From assembly GCF_018598225.1 (NCBI RefSeq), contig NZ_JAHESF010000006.1:186001-250000 (forward strand): 64,000 nt of DNA, read 5' to 3'. Under the pieces are notes generated by a model. The model was not told where the DNA came from. It did no database searches and saw only the letters and a program-made list of their open reading frames with translations. Origin of the DNA: Chryseosolibacter histidinae (lineage in GTDB: Bacteria; Bacteroidota; Bacteroidia; Cytophagales; Cyclobacteriaceae). Made by a program: the position numbers and the translations under genes. Positions 53,111 through 62,806 of the stretch are shown here, in pieces. Position 1 is the stretch's first letter. Every line of letters begins with the position of its first letter.

Positions 53111-54724
53111 ATGTTAGAATTAGGAACAAAACCGGCTCATGCCTCGGTTAAGGACCTGGGTATTTCCGATGGTAAAGCACACTGGAACCTGTCACCGGAG
53201 CGCCTGGCGGAGATGGCCGTCCAGGCGGGGCAGGCTACGATGACGAGCAGCGGAGCAATTGCTGTAGATACCGGAGAGTTTACGGGACGATCACCCAAAG
53301 ACAAGTTCACGGTAAGGGATGAAGTGACGGACAAAACCGTCTGGTGGAATAACTTCAATATCCCTTTTGATGCCGCCAGGTTCGATCAATTGTATATCAA
53401 GATGATCCGGTACTTTGAGGGCAAGGAGTTCTTTGTACGCGATGTCTTTGCCTGTGCCGACTGGCGTTACCGGATGAACATCAGGGTGATCAACGAATAT
53501 GCATGGTCGAACCTGTTCACCTATAACATGTTCATCAGACCTACAGAGAAGGAGCTGCTGAGCTTCTCTCCCGAGTGGATGATCCTGAACGCACCGGGCT
53601 TCAAGGCTAACCCTGAAGAGGACGGCACGCGCCAGCACAACTTCTCTATCATCGACTTTAAGCGTAAGATCATCCTCATCGGCGGCAGCGGATACACCGG
53701 CGAGATCAAAAAAGGTGTCTTCACAGCCCTCAATTTCGTGCTGCCGCAACAGAAGGGCGTGCTTTCCATGCACTGCTCCGCCAACACCGGCGAGAAAGGT
53801 GACACCGCCATCTTCTTCGGCCTCTCAGGCACCGGTAAAACAACACTTTCGGCTGATCCCAACCGGAAGCTGATCGGTGACGACGAGCATGGCTGGACCG
53901 CCGACAATGTGATCTTTAATTTTGAAGGCGGATGTTATGCCAAGACCATCGATCTCTCTGAGGAAAAAGAACCCGACATCTACCACGCCATTAAAAAAGG
54001 CGCGCTGCTGGAGAACGTGGGCTATAAAGCGGGAACCACGGAAGTGGATTATAAGGATGGCAGCCGCACCGAAAATACACGGGTGAGCTATCCCATCGAG
54101 CATATCAGCAACATCGCCACACCCTCCTTCGGCATCAATCCGAGAAATATCTTCTTCCTGACCTGCGATGCTTACGGCGTGCTTCCTCCCATCTCGAAGC
54201 TTACACCGGGCCAGGCAGCGTTTCACTTCATCAGTGGTTATACCGCCAAGGTTGCTGGAACAGAAGCAGATGTTACCGAACCTACCATGACCTTCTCCGC
54301 ATGTTTCGGCGCTCCCTTCATGCCGCTTCATCCTACTAAGTACGCTGAAATGCTGAGCAAAAAAATGAAAGATGCGAAGGTCAACGTATGGCTCGTTAAC
54401 ACCGGCTGGTCAGGCGGCGCTTATGGCGTTGGCAAACGTATGAGCCTGAAACATACACGCGCCCTGATCACTGCTGCCCTGAATGGCGAGCTTGACAATG
54501 TCAGCTACGAGATCCATGATGTATTTGGTCTGGCGATGCCGGCTACCTGCCCGAATGTGCCGTCCGAGATCCTGAATCCCAGGAACACATGGTCTGATAA
54601 AGACGCTTATGATAACAAGGCGAATTTCCTTGCCAATGCGTTCATCAAGAATTTCGAAAAATTCTCTGCTAACGCCAATGAAGAGATCCTCGCCGGCGCT
54701 CCGCATGCCCGTGTGCCCGCTTAG
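53111..54724 (+). CDS. pckA: ATP-dependent phosphoenolpyruvate carboxykinase
   Basis: 537 residues from the ATG at 53111; the open frame extends nine codons upstream only to a TTG within the promoter. Motifs: EFTGRSPKDKFTV, the kinase-1a P-loop FFGLSGTGKTTLSADPNR near 235-252, GDDEHGW metal site, NFEGGCYAKTIDLS, and ENTRVSYPIEHISN. It converts oxaloacetate and ATP to phosphoenolpyruvate and CO2, the first step of gluconeogenesis. It is divergent from the OPT/POT operon, consistent with growth on peptides, and may be repressed when sugar is present through the palindrome at its promoter. Confidence 0.96.
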   Translation: MLELGTKPAHASVKDLGISDGKAHWNLSPERLAEMAVQAGQATMTSSGAIAVDTGEFTGRSPKDKFTVRDEVTDKTVWWNNFNIPFDAARFDQLYIKMIRYFEGKEFFVRDVFACADWRYRMNIRVINEYAWSNLFTYNMFIRPTEKELLSFSPEWMILNAPGFKANPEEDGTRQHNFSIIDFKRKIILIGGSGYTGEIKKGVFTALNFVLPQQKGVLSMHCSANTGEKGDTAIFFGLSGTGKTTLSADPNRKLIGDDEHGWTADNVIFNFEGGCYAKTIDLSEEKEPDIYHAIKKGALLENVGYKAGTTEVDYKDGSRTENTRVSYPIEHISNIATPSFGINPRNIFFLTCDAYGVLPPISKLTPGQAAFHFISGYTAKVAGTEADVTEPTMTFSACFGAPFMPLHPTKYAEMLSKKMKDAKVNVWLVNTGWSGGAYGVGKRMSLKHTRALITAALNGELDNVSYEIHDVFGLAMPATCPNVPSEILNPRNTWSDKDAYDNKANFLANAFIKNFEKFSANANEEILAGAPHARVPA

Positions 54725-54751
54725 TTGAGCATTCTCATTAACCAACATTAT

Positions 54752-54790
54752 GGCCACCTGGATTATTCCGGGTGGCTTTTCTATTTTTTC
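54752..54790 (+). terminator. Terminator of pckA
   Basis: GCCACCTGG and CCGGGTGGC pair with one mismatch around ATTATT, followed by TTTTCTATTTTTT, 27 bases after the stop. Confidence 0.85.
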
Positions 54791-54797
54791 ATCAGTT

Positions 54798-54813
54798 CCG
54801 AAAACGTTTCCGG
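54798..54813. promoter_or_regulatory. AACGTT-centred palindrome between pckA and the next gene
   Basis: CCGAAAACGTTTCCGG is palindromic at 14 of 16 positions with central ACGT. It resembles LacI-family operators and lies about 84 bases before the next start codon. The outer bases differ from the pckA site, so another regulator may be involved. Confidence 0.35.
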
Positions 54814-54896
54814 GCCTGATTTTTTTTGTGTTTTTCCTATAATGTTTTTATAATTCTGATTCATAAGAATTACACTATAACCAAAAAGTATTACCT

Positions 54897-55367
54897 ATGA
54901 AACGTTTGAAAATTTTTCTGCCGGTCATGTTCGTCTTTGCTGTCACCATGAGCCAGGCACAGACAGCATCCCAATCTTTTAACGATGAAGATCTGAAGAA
55001 GTATGCCATTACCATGGATTCAGTGAAAGGCATGCAGGCAACACTTCAGGATATTATCGCAGAGATGGTACAGAAAAACACCGTGATGAGCGTAGCGCGT
55101 TACAATGAGTTGTTCAAGATAGCCAATGACCAGGCAAAGCTTACCGAAGCCAAAGCGACACCGGAAGAGATTAAGTTTGTGAATGATGTTGCGGCTAAAA
55201 GAAAAGAGGAAACGACCCGGATCAATAACACCTACCAGGCGCTTGCCAAAGAATACGTTGGCCTGAAAGCCTTCAATGCCATTAAAAAATCACTGGCCTC
55301 CGATGAAACGGTGAAAGCGAAGTATGATGCGATGAGCAAGGAGCTTGAATCGAAAGGTGGGGAGTAA
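54897..55367 (+). CDS. Secreted helical protein, DUF4168-like
   Basis: 156 residues. Signal peptide MKRLKIFLPVMFVFAVTMSQAQ is followed by SFNDEDLKKYAITMDSVKGM, the usual opening of DUF4168-like proteins, then helices rich in Lys, Glu and Ala to the end (IKKSLASDETVKAKYDAMSKELESKG). Probably periplasmic and all-helical. It has its own terminator at 55458 and a nearby palindrome at 54798. Function unknown; family named from the opening motif only. Confidence 0.65.
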   Translation: MKRLKIFLPVMFVFAVTMSQAQTASQSFNDEDLKKYAITMDSVKGMQATLQDIIAEMVQKNTVMSVARYNELFKIANDQAKLTEAKATPEEIKFVNDVAAKRKEETTRINNTYQALAKEYVGLKAFNAIKKSLASDETVKAKYDAMSKELESKGGE

Positions 55368-55368
55368 A

Positions 55369-55402
55369 AAGAAGCCAGAAGTAAGGAGCCAGGAGTCAGG
55401 AG
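55369..55402. repeat. Heptamer tandem (GAAGCCA family), single arm
   Basis: GAAGCCA, GAAGTAA, GGAGCCA, GGAGTCA, GGAG in tandem directly after the stop of the preceding gene. No complementary arm was found. Confidence 0.6.
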
Positions 55403-55457
55403 AGGTTGAAGAATACCAATCAGTTAAGGGCTCTGATTTGCAAAGACAAGATACATG

Positions 55458-55484
55458 AAGCCGTCCAAAGGGGCGGCTTTTTTT
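55458..55484 (+). terminator. Terminator of the DUF4168-like gene
   Basis: AAGCCGTCC and GGGCGGCTT pair around a short loop, followed by a T tract. Confidence 0.85.
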
Positions 55485-55641
55485 ATTGGGGGACAACGCC
55501 TATCTTCGCGACTTTAAAACCCAGGGCGGGATAGACATTCAGCTATTGTAGTGTGCTTATGCAGCGTCGATAATGGCTGGTTGCCGGCTTACATTTGCTG
55601 CCTGCCCGGAATTAACAACCCCGATCACTGTTATCAGCGAT

Positions 55642-56433
55642 ATGAGATTAAAGACTATGGCCCTCCTCCTGCTCTCGAGCCTGGCCATCCATTCATTTGC
55701 ACAAAAGAACCGGCCGTTTTCCAAAGGAGAACACTATCTGTCGTCGCTTTTAGATAATTCAATTGTATTTGATACTGCAAACCTGGTTTCGGGCATCAAT
55801 CACTCCCGCGTATGGGATACAGAAAATGCCTGGAGAAGCTGGAACATTGTGGAAAATTTTACCTACGGCAAAGACCGGGGCAGTCTTCCCATGATCGCCG
55901 ATCTGAACTCGCTTCACCCCTATTTCAGAGATAAGATCGTGGAGCTCATTCGTGTTTGCAAGGCCCAGGGAATTGAACTCGCCGTGGTGGAATCATTCAG
56001 AACACACGCCAAACAAGCCGAGTATTTTGGCATGGGCCGCAAGTATACACGCTCAAAAGGTGGTAAATCAAAACATCAGTATGGCCTTGCCGTTGATGTG
56101 GTACCCGTTGTTAACTCTATTGCGCTGTGGGATGACCAGGTGCTCTGGAAAAAGATCGGTGTTGCCGGCGAGAGACTGGGACTTCGCTGGGGAGGCCGCT
56201 GGAGATCACCTTACGATCCCGCGCACTTCGAGTGGAGCGGAGGCATCACTACGTATGAATTAGCCAATGGAATTCAGCCACGCGTTCCGGCAAGCTTAGC
56301 CAATGTTTATCCCTGTCTTGGTGAGGAGGTTGAGCGCCTTCAGAAATACTGGGATGCCTGGGAAACTGAGCAGGCAGTGTCGGCGAGAAACGGTAGCCCT
56401 GAGACGGGGATGCATGGTGCGGTGAAACCTTGA
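55642..56433 (+). CDS. M15-family peptidoglycan peptidase (CwlK/VanY-like), secreted
   Basis: 263 residues from the ATG at 55642, giving signal peptide MRLKTMALLLLSSLAIHSFAQ; the longer frame from 55573 lacks a signal-like start. The M15 core is about 95-205: ELAVVESFRTHAKQAEYFGMGRKYTRSKGGKSKHQYGLAVDVVP, with zinc ligands His (KSKHQYG) and Asp (AVDVVP), and the later His in DPAHFEW. It should cleave D-Ala-containing or L-Ala-D-Glu bonds in cell-wall peptides. The C-terminal 50 residues are low in motif content. Convergent with the ompA-like gene. Confidence 0.87.
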   Translation: MRLKTMALLLLSSLAIHSFAQKNRPFSKGEHYLSSLLDNSIVFDTANLVSGINHSRVWDTENAWRSWNIVENFTYGKDRGSLPMIADLNSLHPYFRDKIVELIRVCKAQGIELAVVESFRTHAKQAEYFGMGRKYTRSKGGKSKHQYGLAVDVVPVVNSIALWDDQVLWKKIGVAGERLGLRWGGRWRSPYDPAHFEWSGGITTYELANGIQPRVPASLANVYPCLGEEVERLQKYWDAWETEQAVSARNGSPETGMHGAVKP

Positions 56434-56472
56434 TCACGATCACGGTGGCCATGGGTTGAAACCCCTGGATAT

Positions 56473-57150
56473 TTAATCTTTCAGGATCCGCATTTCAACG
56501 CGGCGGTTGCGGGCGCGGTCTTCATCTGTCATTTCATTGCCCAGTGGTTGGGTACCTCCGAACGCTTTTGTTTTGATCCTGTTCTTGGAAACTCCTTTGC
56601 TCACCAGGTAATTCTTCACGGCCTCTACCCTTTTCTGTGATAACTTCATGTTGCCTTTGGCATTGCCCTGGCTATCGGTGTGTCCTTCGAGCTGGATCAT
56701 GATGCGCTCATTCTCCATCATCATCTGCGCGATCTCGTCGAGCTCATCGTACGAGCTTTCGGCGATCACGGATTTGCCCTGGGGGAAAATAAGGTGATTG
56801 AGGCGGATGGTCTCACCTGCCGGGGTCAGCCTGATATCACGCTGGATGCGATGGCCTTCGCTGATATCTTCCGGATCGACAATGACCGTTCTGGGATTGT
56901 ATCCCTTGGCCTCCGCTGTGATCTGGTAACGTGCCGTGCCGAAGATCTCGAATGAGTAAGTGCTGTCGTTGAACTTTCCGTTGATGCTACCGGTAGGGAT
57001 ACTGCTATAATGAATGGATGCTTTAACGCCTTTGTTGGTTTTGGCATCCGTTACCTTTCCCTGGGCGACCATGCTTTCGATATCCTCCTGAGCAGCGCAG
57101 ACCGCTGGTATCAGGAGCATTGCCGCAGACATCAGACAAAGGCACTTCAT
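56473..57150 (-). CDS. OmpA-family peptidoglycan-binding protein with N-terminal carboxypeptidase-like regulatory domain
   Basis: 225 residues. Signal peptide to about 20 (LIPAVCAAQ). Residues about 28-105 form a beta-sandwich of the CarboxypepD_reg type (VAQGKVTDAKTNKGVKASIHY...YQITAEAKGYNPRTV). Residues about 118-225 are the OmpA C-terminal domain: FPQGKSVI, IQLEGHTDSQGNAKGNMKLSQKRVEAVKNYLVSKGV and ARNRRVEMRI, with the Asp and Arg that hold diaminopimelate. There is no barrel, so it is a periplasmic wall-binding protein, perhaps linked to gliding or T9SS components. Confidence 0.88.
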   Translation of the reverse strand: MKCLCLMSAAMLLIPAVCAAQEDIESMVAQGKVTDAKTNKGVKASIHYSSIPTGSINGKFNDSTYSFEIFGTARYQITAEAKGYNPRTVIVDPEDISEGHRIQRDIRLTPAGETIRLNHLIFPQGKSVIAESSYDELDEIAQMMMENERIMIQLEGHTDSQGNAKGNMKLSQKRVEAVKNYLVSKGVSKNRIKTKAFGGTQPLGNEMTDEDRARNRRVEMRILKD

Positions 57151-57205
57151 GTACCCAAGTTAAGGGGTTTTTGAGCGAATTCCTAATGATTTTCTAATGG
57201 TGTAG

Positions 57206-57263
57206 AAGTCCACGGTCCACAGTCGACAGTCCACCGCAGTGTGGTCTGTGGTGGACTGTGAAC
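57206..57263. repeat. Heptamer-built palindromic element (GTCCACA family)
   Basis: AGTCCAC, GGTCCAC, AGTCGAC, AGTCCAC on the left; short loop CGCAGT; then GTGGTCTGTGGTGGACTGTG on the right. Third copy of this family in the window, compact here. Confidence 0.8.
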
Positions 57264-57270
57264 CATTCCA

Positions 57271-57363
57271 TCAGAGGTCGAGCTCTATGGTTTCGCCTAC
57301 ACCGAACGACTTATCTTCATCGTCAGGTTTCTTTTTCGGTATGGGCGCCGGCCTTTCTATTTC
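57271..57363 (-). other. Candidate -1 frameshift extension of parC (30 residues)
   Basis: The zero frame of parC ends GCA AAA AAG AAA TAG. The heptamer A AAA AAG (complement of 57363-57369) is in the phase needed for -1 slippage. The -1 frame then reads EIERPAPIPKKKPDDEDKSF and GVGETIELDL before a TGA at 57271-57273. This continuation has coding-like character (acidic-basic linker, defined end). The product would be 970 residues. It may be programmed frameshifting or an undetected A-run indel (in the genome or by sequencing). Confidence 0.55.
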
Positions 57364-60182
57364 TTTTTTGCCTTCTTCACTTTTTTCGGAGCCGCTTTGG
57401 CGTTCGCTTTTGGCTTCTTGGCCGAAGAGGTCTTGCTGCTCGGCTTTGATTTTTGGCTTTGGCTCTGGCCTTTGCTGGACTTGGTGCTTGGGCTTTTCCG
57501 GGGCTTCGAAGAGGCTTGACTGCTCCCCTTCTTCGAGCCACTGGTTGTGGTCTGGTTCAGTTTTTTTTTTTGAGGCGCCTCTTTTTCCGAGTCAGCCACT
57601 TCCACTACGTCATTATCCTCATCACCTTCTTCCAGGCCGGTCTCTTCGTCCTGCACCAGGTTCACCTTCGTAACCTTGTATTCTGAAAGCCTGTTGCCCA
57701 ACGCCTTCCATCCTTTGATCTCCACCAGCTCATCGAGGCTGGCAGTCTCCATCTTCTTGGGCTTGTCTTTGGCCTTCTGCACTTCCATCTCGATCTCCGG
57801 ACTTTCAGCCGTGGAGACAACCACCAGGCGCGAACCGATTCCCTCTGAAATGAAGCCGAATTCCTTGTCCATGGTGCTGGTCTCGATCATAAATCGTTTC
57901 ACCATGTATTGTTTGCTTTCGCCATCCACGTAAACGGCGGAGACGGCTTTCTTGGGATTGAACTTCTCAACGTGCAACGTCTTTTCAGGATCGTAGCGGT
58001 TGGCGATGTCGAAGTTGGTGATCTTGTATGAGCCATTGCGCTGGAAGGCGATGATCTGGTCGTCGCCATCGAATTTGCCGAGCGCCTTGCCACGGCCATC
58101 CTTATTAAGGCGGCCTGCGTCTGCATCGTACCACAGGCTGATCTTGCTCAGCGTAGATGCTCCGGCCTTCAGGAAATCAACCTTGCGCACGGGATAATGC
58201 GTGATGGTATTACCCTTCGAGGTCCTGCCCTTCACTTCCAGTTCGGAAAAATCATATTCAAAGATCTTCTTGCGGGCGGTGCTGGCAGGGCTCAGCTTCA
58301 CCTCCACGGTCTCAGCTTCACCATTGGGGTTTCCACTCACATAATGAAGCTTCGAGTTGGGGTGTCCCTGGGTCAGGTCATACTCTTTATCGCGGGTAAC
58401 GCCGGGCAGGTTGAAACGTTTGGCAAACGTTCTTCCGGATTTGCCGTCGGAATAGATCACGTTGTACACCATGCGGTCGTCTCCCTTTTTCCAGACGCCG
58501 GCGAACATGATGTCTTTGCCCATGAACCCTTTTTCCTGGATCTTAGATACCATTACCTTACCGTCTTTCCGGATAGCGATCACGTTATCCAGCTCCGAGC
58601 AGTCGCAGATGTATTCTGTTTTTTCGTCGCGTTTCAGCCCATAACCCATGAAGCCGTCAGCACGGTTCACGTACAACTTCTGGTTGCTGGCGATTACCTC
58701 TGTAGCCGAAACGGACTGGAAGCTTCTGATCTCCGTTTTGCGTTCGCGGCCCTTGCCGTATTTCTCCAGCAGCTTCTGGAAGTAGTCGATGGCGTATTCG
58801 GTCAGGTGCCTGAGGTGATGCTGCGTTTCTTTCAGCTCCTTCTCCAGGTCCTTCAGCATCTCATCGGCCTTGAACGAGTCGTAACGGGAGATCCGCTTGA
58901 TCCTGATCTCGGTCAGCTTCACGATGTCGTCGGTGGTGATCTCGCGGTAGAATTTCTTCTTGTGGGGTTTCAGGCCTTTGTCAATGCGGCTGATCACCTC
59001 TTCCCATGTTTTGGCCTCTTCAATATCGCGGTAGATACGGTTCTCGATGAAGATCTTCTCCAGCGATGAGAACAGGATTTTTTCCATGAGCTCGGCTTTC
59101 CTGATCTCGAGCTCCTTTTTGAGGAGGGCAACGGTCTGTGTGGTGTTGTATTTCAGGATGTCGTTCACCGCCATGAAGTGCGGCTTATCCTCGATGATCA
59201 CACAGGCGTTGGGCGATATACTGATCTCGCAATCGGTGAAAGCGTAGAGCGCATCCATAGCAATTTCGGGCGACTGTCCCGGCTGCAGGTGGATGATGAT
59301 CTCAACATCCTTGGCGGTATTGTCTACTACCTGCTTCACCTTGATCTGTCCCTTCTCACTGGCCTTCACGATGGATTCCATCAAAGAAGTAGTGGTGGTA
59401 GAGAACGGTATCTCTTTGATTGCCAGGGTCTTTTTATCGATTATGTCAATCTTTGCTCTAACCTTGATCTTGCCTCCCCGCATGCCCTGGTTGTATTCCG
59501 AGAAGTCGGCCAGGCCACCGGTTGGGAAGTCGGGATAGATCTTGGGCTTCTTCTCCTTCAGTATATCGACAGAAGCCTTGATGAGTTCGCAGAAGTTGTG
59601 GGGCAGGATCTTGGTAGACAAACCTACAGCGATACCTTCCACACCTTGCGCCAGCAGCAGCGGGAATTTTACCGGCAGCGTTACGGGCTCTTTCTTGCGG
59701 CCGTCGTAAGACAATTGCCACTCCGTGGTCTGCGGGTTGTACACCACATCGAGGGCGAACTTCGAGAGGCGCGCTTCTATGTAGCGAGGTGCCGCGGCGC
59801 TGTCGCCGGTTCTAACATCACCCCAGTTACCCTGGGTCTCGATGAGCAGGTCTTTCTGGCCGAGGTTCACAATAGCCTCTCCGATGGCGGCGTCACCGTG
59901 CGGGTGGTACTGCATGGAGTGACCGATGACGTTGGCCACCTTATTAAAACGCCCGTCGTCCATCTCCTTGAGGGAGTGCATGATCCTGCGCTGCACGGGT
60001 TTGAACCCGTCTTCGATGCGCGGCACGGCACGTTCAAGGATCACATACGAGGCATAGTCAAGAAACCAATTCTGGTATAGCCCATCAAGCGCAACGGAAT
60101 GTACTGCGTCGCCAGTACCAGAACCGTTCGTGCCGGTTGAAACTACGGTGGGTTTACCTACAGGTGGTTTTTTCTTACTCAT
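57357..60182 (-). CDS. parC: DNA topoisomerase IV subunit A
   Basis: 941 residues in the zero frame. The breakage-reunion domain has YASYVILERAVPRIEDGFKPVQRRIMHSL, the catalytic Tyr134 in APRYIEARLS, and FPLLLAQGVEGIAVGLSTKILPHNF. A coiled-coil follows, then a beta-pinwheel-like C-terminal domain lacking a classical GyrA box (QRRGGKG is not seen), which favours ParC over GyrA. The tail (about 850-941) is Lys/Ser-rich and low-complexity (QASSKPRKSPSTKSSKGQSQ). It lies 42 bases after parE. The gene may continue by -1 frameshift. With ParE it decatenates daughter chromosomes. Confidence 0.9.
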   Translation of the reverse strand: MSKKKPPVGKPTVVSTGTNGSGTGDAVHSVALDGLYQNWFLDYASYVILERAVPRIEDGFKPVQRRIMHSLKEMDDGRFNKVANVIGHSMQYHPHGDAAIGEAIVNLGQKDLLIETQGNWGDVRTGDSAAAPRYIEARLSKFALDVVYNPQTTEWQLSYDGRKKEPVTLPVKFPLLLAQGVEGIAVGLSTKILPHNFCELIKASVDILKEKKPKIYPDFPTGGLADFSEYNQGMRGGKIKVRAKIDIIDKKTLAIKEIPFSTTTTSLMESIVKASEKGQIKVKQVVDNTAKDVEIIIHLQPGQSPEIAMDALYAFTDCEISISPNACVIIEDKPHFMAVNDILKYNTTQTVALLKKELEIRKAELMEKILFSSLEKIFIENRIYRDIEEAKTWEEVISRIDKGLKPHKKKFYREITTDDIVKLTEIRIKRISRYDSFKADEMLKDLEKELKETQHHLRHLTEYAIDYFQKLLEKYGKGRERKTEIRSFQSVSATEVIASNQKLYVNRADGFMGYGLKRDEKTEYICDCSELDNVIAIRKDGKVMVSKIQEKGFMGKDIMFAGVWKKGDDRMVYNVIYSDGKSGRTFAKRFNLPGVTRDKEYDLTQGHPNSKLHYVSGNPNGEAETVEVKLSPASTARKKIFEYDFSELEVKGRTSKGNTITHYPVRKVDFLKAGASTLSKISLWYDADAGRLNKDGRGKALGKFDGDDQIIAFQRNGSYKITNFDIANRYDPEKTLHVEKFNPKKAVSAVYVDGESKQYMVKRFMIETSTMDKEFGFISEGIGSRLVVVSTAESPEIEMEVQKAKDKPKKMETASLDELVEIKGWKALGNRLSEYKVTKVNLVQDEETGLEEGDEDNDVVEVADSEKEAPQKKKLNQTTTSGSKKGSSQASSKPRKSPSTKSSKGQSQSQKSKPSSKTSSAKKPKANAKAAPKKVKKAKKK

Positions 60183-60224
60183 ATTGCAAACAAGTCAATC
60201 AGCTTGATGTATTGTTTTGTATTC

Positions 60225-62138
60225 TTAAGCTACAGCATCTTCAGGCTGCTCTTCCAGGGCAATCTTATCATCGGCCCCTTTTTCAACTTTATCCAACTCG
60301 ATCCGCAGGTTATCGATGATGAACTCCTGGCGGTCAGGGGTGTTCTTGCCCATATAAAATTCCATGATCTGCTGCAGGTTGGTATCGTGCAGCAGCACGG
60401 GTTGAAGCCTGATATCTTCACCGATGAATTCGCCGAACTCGTCGGGTGAGATCTCTCCGAGACCTTTGAAGCGTGTGATCTCCACTTTGCCGCCTAACTT
60501 CTGCATGGCGTTCTGCTTCTCTTCTTCACTGTAGCAATAAATGGTTTCCTTCTTGTTGCGTACGCGGAAAAGCGGCGTCTCCAAAATGAACACGTGGCCC
60601 GCCTTTACCAGGTCGGGAAAGAACTGCAGGAAAAAGGTCATGAGCAGCAACCGGATGTGCATGCCGTCAACGTCTGCATCGGTGGCGATGATCACCTGGT
60701 TATAACGCAGGCCATCGAGGCCGTCTTCGATGTTCAGGGCGTGCTGCAGCAGGTTGAACTCTTCGTTCTCATAAACCACTTTTTTGGTAAGCCCGTAACA
60801 GTTGAGCGGCTTACCACGGAGGCTGAACACCGCCTGAGTCTCTACACTACGCGACTTGGTGATGGAACCACTGGCCGAGTCTCCCTCAGTGATGAAGATC
60901 TGGCTGTTGGCGCCTTTTTCGTTCTTATCGTCGAAATGGAACCGGCAATCCCGCAGCTTGCGGTTGTGTAGATTGGCTTTTTTGGCGCGTTCGTTCGCCA
61001 GCTTTTTGATACCGGCGATCTCCTTGCGCTCACGTTCAGACTGGGTGATACGTTTGAGCAGGGCATCGGCGGTAATCGGATTTTTATGAAGGTAGATCTC
61101 GAGCTCTTTCGCTACAAAGTCGCCCACGTAGTTCTTAACGAGCGCGCCTTCGGGTGCCATGTTGAGCGACCCAAGCTTGGTCTTGGTCTGTGATTCGAAT
61201 ACAGGCTCCTGGACCCGTACGGCGATGGCGCCGATGATGCTGGCGCGGATATCGGCTGCATCGAAGTCTTTCTTGTAGAAATCACGAACCCCGCGAACCA
61301 CGCCTTCCCGGAAGGCGGCGAGGTGTGTTCCACCCTGTGTTGTATTCTGGCCGTTGACGAACGAATAGTATTCTTCGCCATACTGGTTGCCGTGGGTGAG
61401 CGCTACTTCGATGTCGTTGCCCTTGAAGTGGATGATGGGATAACGAAGGTCATCGGCGTTGCTCTTCTGCCGGAGCAGGTCGAGCAGGCCGTCTTTCGAG
61501 TAGAACTTGTTGTTGTTATAGTTGATGGTGAGGCCCGCGTTGAGAAAGGCATAGTTCCACATCAGGTCGTCCAGGTATTCCGGGATGAAGTGATAGTGTT
61601 TGAACATGGTCTCATCCGGCTCGAACTCCACCAGGGTGCCGTTCTTCTCGTCTGTTTTACCCTGGCGCGGATCGTTGACCAGCACACCTTTTTTGAACTC
61701 GGCAAGCTTGGTCTGCCCATCGCGGAAAGCCTGCACCTTGAAATAGTTCGACAGCGCATTCACCGCTTTGGTACCCACACCGTTCAAGCCCACGGATTTC
61801 TGGAAGGCACCCGAATCGTACTTGGCACCGGTATTGATCTTGGACACAACATCCACCACTTTACCGAGCGGGATGCCGCGGCCGTAATCGCGCACGATCA
61901 CTTTCGATTCGGTGATGGTGACATCGATCACTTTTCCATACCCCATCATGTGCTCATCGATACAGTTATCGACGACCTCTTTCACAAGGACGTAGATCCC
62001 ATCGTCTTTGGACGAGCCGTCGCCGAGCTTACCGATGTACATACCGGGGCGCAAACGAATATGCTCGCGCCAGTCGAGCGACTTGATGCTTGATTCATCA
62101 TAACCGATAGCAGGTGCCGATGCAGCAGATTTTGCCAT
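60225..62138 (-). CDS. parE: DNA topoisomerase IV subunit B
   Basis: 637 residues. GHKL ATPase: [34 protein letters not shown] (Glu-Asn), [27 protein letters not shown]. Transducer domain next, then [22 protein letters not shown] and [21 protein letters not shown]. Met instead of Ser in [10 protein letters not shown] and the length favour ParE over GyrB. It powers strand passage with ATP for ParC. Upstream is a 190-base gap (62139-62328) without recognisable promoter; the pair parE-parC is transcribed toward lower coordinates. Confidence 0.93.
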   Translation of the reverse strand: MAKSAASAPAIGYDESSIKSLDWREHIRLRPGMYIGKLGDGSSKDDGIYVLVKEVVDNCIDEHMMGYGKVIDVTITESKVIVRDYGRGIPLGKVVDVVSKINTGAKYDSGAFQKSVGLNGVGTKAVNALSNYFKVQAFRDGQTKLAEFKKGVLVNDPRQGKTDEKNGTLVEFEPDETMFKHYHFIPEYLDDLMWNYAFLNAGLTINYNNNKFYSKDGLLDLLRQKSNADDLRYPIIHFKGNDIEVALTHGNQYGEEYYSFVNGQNTTQGGTHLAAFREGVVRGVRDFYKKDFDAADIRASIIGAIAVRVQEPVFESQTKTKLGSLNMAPEGALVKNYVGDFVAKELEIYLHKNPITADALLKRITQSERERKEIAGIKKLANERAKKANLHNRKLRDCRFHFDDKNEKGANSQIFITEGDSASGSITKSRSVETQAVFSLRGKPLNCYGLTKKVVYENEEFNLLQHALNIEDGLDGLRYNQVIIATDADVDGMHIRLLLMTFFLQFFPDLVKAGHVFILETPLFRVRNKKETIYCYSEEEKQNAMQKLGGKVEITRFKGLGEISPDEFGEFIGEDIRLQPVLLHDTNLQQIMEFYMGKNTPDRQEFIIDNLRIELDKVEKGADDKIALEEQPEDAVA

Positions 62139-62328
62139 ACGCTTACAGGATTGAATTAATTAAGACAAACAGTTCAAAAAATCAATTAAGAGCTTAAAAA
62201 GTGCGAATTAACACTAATAAAACGATTTTTAATGTCATCCCAAGGGACCGCCCGCTTCCCCGCACTATAAAGTCACCTTACCTATCCATTCATAACTTAC
62301 TGATTTACAAACCTTAGACGGATAACGA

Positions 62329-62769
62329 TCAAACCGACTGTTTAAGAAAAAATTTTTGATACAATGCATATACCGGCCAGGCCGCGGCCCAAATTACGAT
62401 CAGGGTAACGCTTCCATAAATAACAAAGCCGATGCGGGCGTAGTCAAATTTTTCGGCGCTGTTATATAACCCGATGAGGCTGAGCGCGATAATGAAGAAT
62501 ACGTTAATGGTAATAACGAGGCCGTGAAACCACATTCGGAAGGCTTCCGCGCTGCCGTACATGCTTTTAATGACGTATACCAGCACGTTAACGGTGATGG
62601 AAATGGCCAGCATTACATAAAACAGCACATCGCGGTTCATGGAGATCTGTCCGCTGCTTTCTTCCTGGATCACCATGTTCTCCTGCCAGCCGGCATATCC
62701 ATACAACAATGTGGCAAATAATGCCAGGACGGAAACAAACCATACCACCCTGAAAAGTTTTAACAGCAT
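62329..62769 (-). CDS. Four-helix membrane protein of unknown function
   Basis: 146 residues from the ATG at 62767-62769 (MLLKLFRVVWFV); the open frame continues upstream but would overlap the divergent gene's promoter and start. Four hydrophobic helices: about 5-25, 45-65, 77-100 and 110-135 (RDVLFYVMLAISITVNVLVYVI; GLVITINVFFIIALSLIGLY). No catalytic motif is seen. It looks like a small conserved Bacteroidota inner-membrane protein. It is divergent from the hydroxylase gene with only 37 bases between the starts. Confidence 0.7.
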   Translation of the reverse strand: MLLKLFRVVWFVSVLALFATLLYGYAGWQENMVIQEESSGQISMNRDVLFYVMLAISITVNVLVYVIKSMYGSAEAFRMWFHGLVITINVFFIIALSLIGLYNSAEKFDYARIGFVIYGSVTLIVIWAAAWPVYALYQKFFLKQSV

Positions 62770-62777
62770 TTGTTTAT

Positions 62778-62785
62778 TAAATTTG
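62778..62785 (+). promoter_or_regulatory. -7 box of the hydroxylase gene
   Basis: TAAATTTG matches TAnnTTTG, 21 bases before the GTG start at 62807. It makes the alternative GTG at 62786 unlikely as a start, because transcription would begin at or after it. Confidence 0.5.
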
Positions 62786-62806
62786 GTGCAAATAAACGGA
62801 AAACTT

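Noticed and set aside
62786-62788. Upstream GTG as the start of the hydroxylase gene
   Set aside because: It lies one base after the predicted -7 box, so it would probably not be in the transcript; GTG at 62807 fits better.
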